Assembly (NCBI GenBank): GCA_016208525.1
Contig: JACQYJ010000166.1
Span: 1 to 10,090 of the forward strand
Source of the DNA: Deltaproteobacteria bacterium
GTDB lineage: Bacteria > Desulfobacterota > JAENJC01
Direction of reading: 5' to 3'
Length of the DNA: 10,090 bases
Part shown: positions 6,136 through 10,090 of the stretch, piece by piece
How the letters are laid out: each line of letters begins with the position of its first letter
Numbering within the stretch: position 1 is the stretch's first letter
The notes under the pieces: model-generated
The model's input: the letters and a program-made list of their open reading frames with translations, nothing else
What the model was told of the DNA's origin: nothing
Database searches by the model: none
Translations under genes and position numbers: made by a program

Positions 6136-6816
6136 ATGGTTAAAAGAGTATCTTGCAGTCGTGTTGTTGTAGTATCGCTCCTCACATCGGCCATTATAGG
6201 TTTTGGTGCAGAGAGCAGCCGCGCTGACGCGGCCAAGGGTGAGGGTGTGTTTGAGGCAAAGAAGTGTGGCGGCTTATGTCATATAACTCAGGGACCTGCT
6301 ACTGAGAAGACCTTTGCAGACCAACTTAAGAAGAAAGGGCCGGAGCTCTGGTATGCCGGCAATAAATTAAAGAAGGAATGGATGGAAAAGTGGCTTCAGA
6401 ATCCTGCTGTTATCAGGTCTTTGGAGTATAATTCTTTAGAGAAGAAGAACCCCGGGAACCACCCAAAACTGGGAAAGGATGAAGCCGGTGCTGTAACAGA
6501 TTACCTGATGACCTTAACATCCAAAGATGTAGAGACAGGGGTGATTAACCCAAAGAGTAGCCTGCAGGGGAAAATTGCCTTTGAGAAAAGGCAGGCATGT
6601 CAGGGATGTCACCAGGTAGAAAAGACTGGTAAGGTTGTTGGCGGAATGGTTGCGCCAAGCCTGGTTAAGGCGGGTGAGAGGCTTCAGGGCGACTGGGTAT
6701 ATGCATACCTGAAGAAGCCGAAGGTGTTTAAGCCGGTCAAGAGGATGCCTATTTATGAAGGTTATTTGAGCGACGTTGACATGAAGAACATAGCCGCCCT
6801 GGTTGCAAGCTTTTAA
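6136..6816 (+). CDS. Periplasmic dihaem cytochrome c with an unusual CX3CH first haem site
   Basis: A 226-aa exported protein. Seen: a signal peptide (hydrophobic core 10-24, likely cut after SRA at 28-30); a first haem motif C44-G-G-L-C48-H49, which is CX3CH instead of CX2CH; and a second, normal CQGCH at 155-159 with M204 in VKRMPIY as a possible ligand. The middle contains GPELWYAGNKL and a KNPGNHPKL segment, which I associate with dihaem cytochromes of Nitrospirota-like genomes. An excellent ribosome site (AAAGGAGG, six bases before ATG 6136) fixes the start. A monohaem cytochrome follows 68 bases later, probably in the same transcript. Inferred role: soluble electron carrier linked to the oxidase cluster on the other strand. 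Confidence 0.85.
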   Translation: MVKRVSCSRVVVVSLLTSAIIGFGAESSRADAAKGEGVFEAKKCGGLCHITQGPATEKTFADQLKKKGPELWYAGNKLKKEWMEKWLQNPAVIRSLEYNSLEKKNPGNHPKLGKDEAGAVTDYLMTLTSKDVETGVINPKSSLQGKIAFEKRQACQGCHQVEKTGKVVGGMVAPSLVKAGERLQGDWVYAYLKKPKVFKPVKRMPIYEGYLSDVDMKNIAALVASF

Positions 6817-6884
6817 GTTGAAATAGAGTTTATACCCATGCGGTTTTATAAACCGTCTCAAACCTAATATATAAGGAGTTATAG

Positions 6885-7250
6885 ATGAATAAAAAAGCAC
6901 TTTATTTCATAATGATTTTTGCTGTGATGATGACCTTGGGAAAGGGGATCTCTTATGCGGTTACTGCTGAAGAGAATTATAAGTTTTACTGTGTTCAGTG
7001 TCATGGCCCAGCAGGAAAGGGAGACGGGATCAATGTTACAAAGGATATGGCGGTTACCCCAAGAAACCATGCAAGCACTGCGGATATGAGCAAGCTCTCT
7101 GATGCTGACATCACCAACGCTATTACCGACGGCGGGCCGGCAAACAGCAAGTCTCCACTTATGCCTCCATTCGGGAAGACCTTGACTGCTGACGAAATAA
7201 AGGATATGGTGTCCCACTTACGGAAGCTGTGCAAATGCACGGCTAAATAA
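6885..7250 (+). CDS. Small periplasmic monohaem cytochrome c
   Basis: A 121-aa class-I type cytochrome. Seen: a signal peptide (about 1-25, ending ISYA); CVQCHG at 36-41; a downstream segment with TPRNHA and DGGPANSKSPLMPPFG whose M93 is the likely distal ligand; and a short C-terminal helix ending LRKLCKCTAK with two extra cysteines (C116, C118). The start is fixed by AAGGAG six bases before ATG 6885. It is 68 bases downstream of the dihaem cytochrome, with a small hairpin at 6841-6855 between them, and probably shares its transcript. Inferred role: soluble periplasmic electron shuttle, perhaps to the bd-like oxidase. The CKC tail could form a disulfide or bind metal. Confidence 0.85.
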   Translation: MNKKALYFIMIFAVMMTLGKGISYAVTAEENYKFYCVQCHGPAGKGDGINVTKDMAVTPRNHASTADMSKLSDADITNAITDGGPANSKSPLMPPFGKTLTADEIKDMVSHLRKLCKCTAK

Positions 7251-7258
7251 TTGGTAGA

Positions 7259-7296
7259 GTTGTCAATAGGAGACCTGGCAACACCCTCCCTTTTTT
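7259..7296 (+). terminator. Possible terminator after the monohaem cytochrome
   Basis: GTTGTC (7259-7264) pairs with GGCAAC (7277-7282), with an inner AGG/CCT stem, and TTTTTT follows at 7291-7296. The hairpin starts nine bases after the stop codon. The eight bases between stem and T-run are more than in a textbook intrinsic terminator. Confidence 0.4.
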
Positions 7297-7343
7297 AACG
7301 TTCAAGCATCAAACCCGTTATATATGTAACGCCTTAAGTTCTT

Positions 7344-7452
7344 GCATTGCCCCACCCTCACCCTGCCCCCTCTCCCTGATGGAAAGGGTTGTTTCCCCCC
7401 CCCACACCTATGCATAGGTGTGGGGGGAAAGGTGGGAATGGGGCTATAATGC
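7344..7452. repeat. CCCTCACC-type hairpin repeat with a 30-bp perfect palindrome
   Basis: The outer arms GCATT-GCCCCA (from 7344) and TGGGGC-TATAATGC (to 7452) are inverted copies. Inside are CCCTCACC and CTCTCCCTGA motifs shared with the repeat at 1-63, and a perfect 30-bp palindrome at 7398-7427 (six C, ACACCTATGCATAGGTGT, six G). The C-run is nine long against six G, so the stem is slightly slipped. It encodes nothing; the short reading frames through it are low-complexity shadows. Confidence 0.65.
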
Positions 7453-7470
7453 GCAACTATTAATGCCGTT

Positions 7471-7575
7471 CTATATAGTATAATATCCAAGTCTTACCTT
7501 TGTGACATTGAGCCCGCCGTCAACACTCCACTTGCCGACATTGATCCTCATGTTCACTGTTTTGAAAACCCTCTC
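7471..7575 (-). pseudogene. Possible C-terminal remnant of an unidentified protein
   Basis: On the minus strand this short stretch reads ERVFKTVNMRINVGKWSVDG and continues to a TAG at 7471. The composition and codon choice look protein-like, but no family is recognised and there is no start, ribosome site or 5' part. It abuts, head to head, a thioredoxin-like remnant on the other strand. It may equally be a chance frame. Confidence 0.25.
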
Positions 7576-7576
7576 C

Positions 7577-7699
7577 ACTGAGGTATTCGGCCTCCCGACC
7601 ACGTTCTTAATAGACAGGAAAGGTATAATCAGGGAGCGGATATTCGGAGACCTCAATAAAAAAGAGTCTATACAGAATTTAGTAAAACCGTTGTTGTAA
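7577..7699 (+). pseudogene. C-terminal remnant of a TlpA/ResA-type thioredoxin-like protein
   Basis: The plus-strand frame from about 7577 reads TEVFGLPTTFLIDRKGIIRE and continues for some 20 residues to TAA 7697-7699. GLPTTFLIDRKG with its cis-proline is the hallmark C-terminal part of TlpA/ResA/CcmG thioredoxin-like proteins, which reduce apocytochrome c or other periplasmic thiols. The N-terminal two-thirds, including the CxxC active site and membrane anchor, is absent; the residues encoded ahead of it in the same frame do not resemble the family. No ribosome site is seen. It is a gene fragment, presumably non-functional. Confidence 0.65.
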
Positions 7700-7720
7700 T
7701 TTATTGATGTTCAAGGTATA

Positions 7721-7941
7721 CCTAAAAACTGCAAACCACAGAGAGCACAGAGATAAATTTTGACTATAAGAACATTTTAAAACCGTTTACTTCTCTGTGT
7801 TCTCATGCTTTAGATTTAAAAATTATTGGGCTTTTAAAAGTCACATTTTGAGCGCACAGAGAAAAGATTTAAAACAAGGTTTTTCTTTTGGCATTAAAGG
7901 GTTTCTTCTGTGTGCTCTGTGGTTCGATTGCAGGATTTAGG
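7721..7941 (-). mobile_element. MITE-like 221-bp element, copy B (inverted relative to copy A)
   Basis: This is the inverted counterpart of 5884-6104, with the same length. Its own ends are inverted repeats: CCTAAAAACTGCAA at the left, and at the right the complement of CCTAAATCCTGCAA, each followed inward by ACCACAGAG. The flanks carry the 5-bp direct repeat GTATA (7716-7720 and 7942-7946), consistent with a target-site duplication. It has no coding capacity. It ends six bases before the guaA start codon. Confidence 0.7.
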
Positions 7942-7947
7942 GTATAG

Positions 7948-9501
7948 ATGATGCCAGAAAATATTCATTCGCAGAAGATATTGATACTTGATTTTGGCTC
8001 CCAATACACCCAGCTCATAGCCAGGAGGGTCAGGGAACAGAAGGTGTACTGCGAGATACACCCTTACAATATCGGCCCTGAGAAGATAAAGGGGTTTGGG
8101 GGAAAAGGGATAATCCTGTCCTGTGGGCCTTCGAGCGTTTATGACAAGGATGCGCCTGTTGTAGACAAGAGTTTGTTTGACCTTGGGCTTCCTGTCCTTG
8201 GGGTATGCTACGGGATGCAGCTTATGACCCATCTCCTTGGCGGAGTTGTTGCAAAGGCCCATAGAAGGGAATATGGCAGGGCGGATGTGACTCTTGATGA
8301 TAATAGCGACCTCTTCAAAGGGCTTTCCGGTAGAGAGGTAGTCTGGATGAGCCATGGAGACAGGATTGAAAAATTCCCTGATGGGTTCAGTCCTATAGCT
8401 CATACTGACAACTCTCCGGTTGCGGCCATGAAGGATGCAAAGAGACGTTTTTACGGTGTACAGTTCCATCCGGAGGTTGTGCACACACCCAGAGGCAATG
8501 AAATCCTTCGGAACTTCCTCTTTGAGATATGCGAATGCAAACCTGCCTGGACTATGGGTTCTTTCATAGAAAGCCAGGTTAAAGAGATCATGGAAAGGGT
8601 TGGGAGAAAAGGCGTTATCTGCGGACTTAGCGGTGGAGTAGACTCTGCCGTAACAGCGGTCCTTATCCATAAGGCTATAGGAGATCAGCTTACATGCATC
8701 TTTGTTGATAACGGCCTTCTCCGTGCCGGAGAGGCCAGGAAGGTTGAGGAGGTATTCAGGAAATACTTCCATATAAACCTTGTTGCTATTGATGCCTCAG
8801 ACCGGTTCTTAAACAGGCTCAATGGAGTGGAAGACCCTGAAAAAAAGAGGAAGACCATAGGCAACGAGTTCATCTATCTGTTTGAGGAAGAGGCTTTAAA
8901 ACTGAAAGATATAGGCTTTCTTGCCCAGGGGACGCTTTATCCTGATGTGATAGAGAGCGTCTCATTCAAGGGGCCTTCAGCAACGATAAAAAGCCACCAC
9001 AATGTAGGAGGCCTCCTTGACAAGATGAGCCTCAAGCTTGTAGAGCCTATGAGGGAGCTGTTCAAGGACGAGGTAAGGGCCCTCGGGAGGGAGCTTGGCA
9101 TGCCGGATGAGGTGATTGACAGGCAGCCTTTCCCAGGCCCAGGCCTTGCAATAAGGGTCCTCGGAGAGGTGACTCCGGCGCGGCTTGAGATACTGAGGAA
9201 CGCAGATGTAATAATACTTGATGAGATAAAAAAGGTCGGTCTTTATACAAAGATCTGGCAGTCATTTGCGGTGCTCCTTCCAGTAAAGACAGTAGGTGTA
9301 ATGGGAGATGAGAGGACATACGAGAACGTCATCGCGCTCCGGGCTGTAGAGTCTCTGGATGGGATGACGGCCGACTGGGTAAGGCTCCCTTATGACCTGC
9401 TGGCTGAGATATCAAGCCGTATAATCAATGAAGTTAAGGGTGTTAACAGGGTTGTCTATGACATCTCTTCCAAGCCTCCAAGCACCATAGAATGGGAGTG
9501 A
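7948..9501 (+). CDS. guaA: GMP synthase (glutamine-hydrolysing)
   Basis: Converts XMP, ATP and glutamine to GMP in cytosolic purine synthesis. The 517-aa length fits the fused amidotransferase-synthetase form. Seen: an N-terminal class-I glutamine amidotransferase with nucleophile C87 in GVCYGMQ and H174 and E176 in QFHPEV; an ATP pyrophosphatase domain with P-loop SGGVDS at 228-233; and a C-terminal dimerisation domain with RQPFPGPGLAIRVLGE (392-407) and the family ending KPPSTIEWE. All key residues are present, so it should be active. The start is ATG 7948 or the adjacent ATG 7951. Ahead of it is only a weak TAGGG, part of which belongs to the end of mobile element copy B. The native promoter is not visible, and there is no functional link to the cytochromes. 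Confidence 0.97.
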   Translation: MMPENIHSQKILILDFGSQYTQLIARRVREQKVYCEIHPYNIGPEKIKGFGGKGIILSCGPSSVYDKDAPVVDKSLFDLGLPVLGVCYGMQLMTHLLGGVVAKAHRREYGRADVTLDDNSDLFKGLSGREVVWMSHGDRIEKFPDGFSPIAHTDNSPVAAMKDAKRRFYGVQFHPEVVHTPRGNEILRNFLFEICECKPAWTMGSFIESQVKEIMERVGRKGVICGLSGGVDSAVTAVLIHKAIGDQLTCIFVDNGLLRAGEARKVEEVFRKYFHINLVAIDASDRFLNRLNGVEDPEKKRKTIGNEFIYLFEEEALKLKDIGFLAQGTLYPDVIESVSFKGPSATIKSHHNVGGLLDKMSLKLVEPMRELFKDEVRALGRELGMPDEVIDRQPFPGPGLAIRVLGEVTPARLEILRNADVIILDEIKKVGLYTKIWQSFAVLLPVKTVGVMGDERTYENVIALRAVESLDGMTADWVRLPYDLLAEISSRIINEVKGVNRVVYDISSKPPSTIEWE

Positions 9502-9553
9502 ACGGCAAAAAAACAGATCGACACTTCCGACAGCAGGGTAAAGGACAGGATAA

Positions 9554-9625
9554 AAGGATAAAGGGGACAGGCTACTTTAATATCTGATTAAATAGGACTT
9601 AAAGGTAGTCTGTCCCTTTACCCTT
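9554..9625. repeat. REP-like hairpin repeat
   Basis: The left arm (9554-9580, containing AAAGGGGACAGGCTACTTT) and the right arm (9599-9625, containing AAAGGTAGTCTGTCCCTTT) are imperfect inverted repeats separated by 18 bases. This GGGGACAG-CTAC-TTT pattern resembles the hairpins associated with REP-type tyrosine transposases in many bacteria (from memory). No transposase is nearby. It begins about 50 bases after the guaA stop and may act as a transcript-end structure, though no T-run follows. Confidence 0.6.
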
Positions 9626-9674
9626 GAGGATGGCAGAAGTGATGAGGTTGCCATCCATCTATAAACGAGGCTTT

Positions 9675-10090
9675 ATGAGTCTTTCATCTACAATTTCTCC
9701 AAACCTTAAGCTGTTTGTTGCGGAAACAATCGTGGCAATAAACCTGTTGCTCCTGCCGGTCTGCCTTGCAGAGGTGAAGCAGGAGCCTTCTGGCATAGAT
9801 GTCTCAATATCCAGCAAGGATATCCGGCAGGGAGAAATCGTAATGATAAAGGTAGGGGCGCCAGGTGTGTCATCTCTGAATGGCGAGTTCCATAATAACC
9901 CCATCTTCTTCAGCAAGACAGGAAATGGCGACAGCTACACAGGTATTGTCGGGATAGACATGACCCTTCCACCAGGAATATACCATCTTACCCTTCATGG
10001 GGTCAATGGCGAATCTGATATCATTACTGAGTTGGAACTGGAGGTTAGGGAGAGGAGATATGAAGTAGAAAGACTGACCCTGCCGGAAAA
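9675..10090 (+). CDS. Exported M23-family peptidase-like protein, N-terminal part (runs off the window)
   Basis: The first 138 residues are visible. Seen: an N-terminal hydrophobic segment LKLFVAETIVAINLLLLPVC that looks like a signal peptide, possibly cut near CLA, then a beta-rich domain with QGEIVMIKV, GEFHNNPIFF, YTGIVGIDMTLPPGIYHLTL and a final YEVERLTLPEK. In M23 (LytM-type) zinc peptidases of Nitrospirota and Deltaproteobacteria a beta domain of this kind, ending in a basic ERLTLP-like stretch, precedes the catalytic domain; the catalytic HxxxD and HxH motifs would lie beyond the window. Likely role: envelope-located murein hydrolase. The start is uncertain: ATG 9675 has GAGG four bases ahead, while in-frame ATGs at 9642 and 9630 would lengthen it. 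The family call rests on the N-domain alone. Confidence 0.6.
   Translation, partial: MSLSSTISPNLKLFVAETIVAINLLLLPVCLAEVKQEPSGIDVSISSKDIRQGEIVMIKVGAPGVSSLNGEFHNNPIFFSKTGNGDSYTGIVGIDMTLPPGIYHLTLHGVNGESDIITELELEVRERRYEVERLTLPE

Noticed and set aside
6841..6855. CGGTTT-TAT-AAACCG hairpin between the two plus-strand cytochromes as a terminator
   Set aside because: The stem is short and AT-rich with no T-run after it; the downstream gene is likely still co-transcribed.
7894..8772. A 292-codon open frame on the minus strand antisense to guaA
   Set aside because: It lies entirely opposite the well-supported guaA domains and element copy B, has no ribosome site, and its translation resembles no family.

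Overview
The window reads as bacterial, probably from a member of the Nitrospirota or a close anaerobic or microaerobic lineage, and probably assembled from an environmental sample. That guess rests on gene content: a divergent cytochrome bd-superfamily oxidase surrounded by c-type cytochromes, and an ethylbenzene-dehydrogenase-like haem domain of the kind seen in NxrC-type proteins. No rRNA or other phylogenetic marker proves it.

Left part (about 130-5600, minus strand): a respiratory gene cluster. In order of transcription it holds two tiny single-helix membrane proteins (32 and 38 aa), a 583-aa CydA-superfamily oxidase-like protein, a membrane-anchored dihaem cytochrome c, a cytochrome c with three N-terminal helices (its C-terminus broken by a frameshift), and a dihaem cytochrome c fused to an ethylbenzene-dehydrogenase gamma-like domain with a C-terminal anchor. 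No CydB is present. The simplest model is electron transfer through membrane-bound c-haem carriers to an unconventional bd-family oxidase.

Middle (about 5600-7250): a divergent promoter region and a third tiny membrane protein, then on the plus strand two soluble secreted cytochromes c, one dihaem with an unusual CX3CH site and one monohaem. They are plausible periplasmic partners of the cluster.

Right part: a non-coding stretch of about 700 bases (7251-7947) packed with repeats and gene remnants, then guaA (GMP synthase, complete), a hairpin repeat, and the start of an exported M23-peptidase-like protein running off the end.

The spaces between genes are heavily colonised by small repeats: a pair of equal-length, inverted 221-bp elements flanking the plus-strand cytochromes, a different 168-bp element between the dihaem cytochrome and the oxidase, two CCCTCACC-type hairpin repeats, and a REP-like hairpin after guaA. 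Several are bordered by short direct repeats that look like target-site duplications, so they are probably non-autonomous mobile elements. No CRISPR, tRNA or rRNA was seen.
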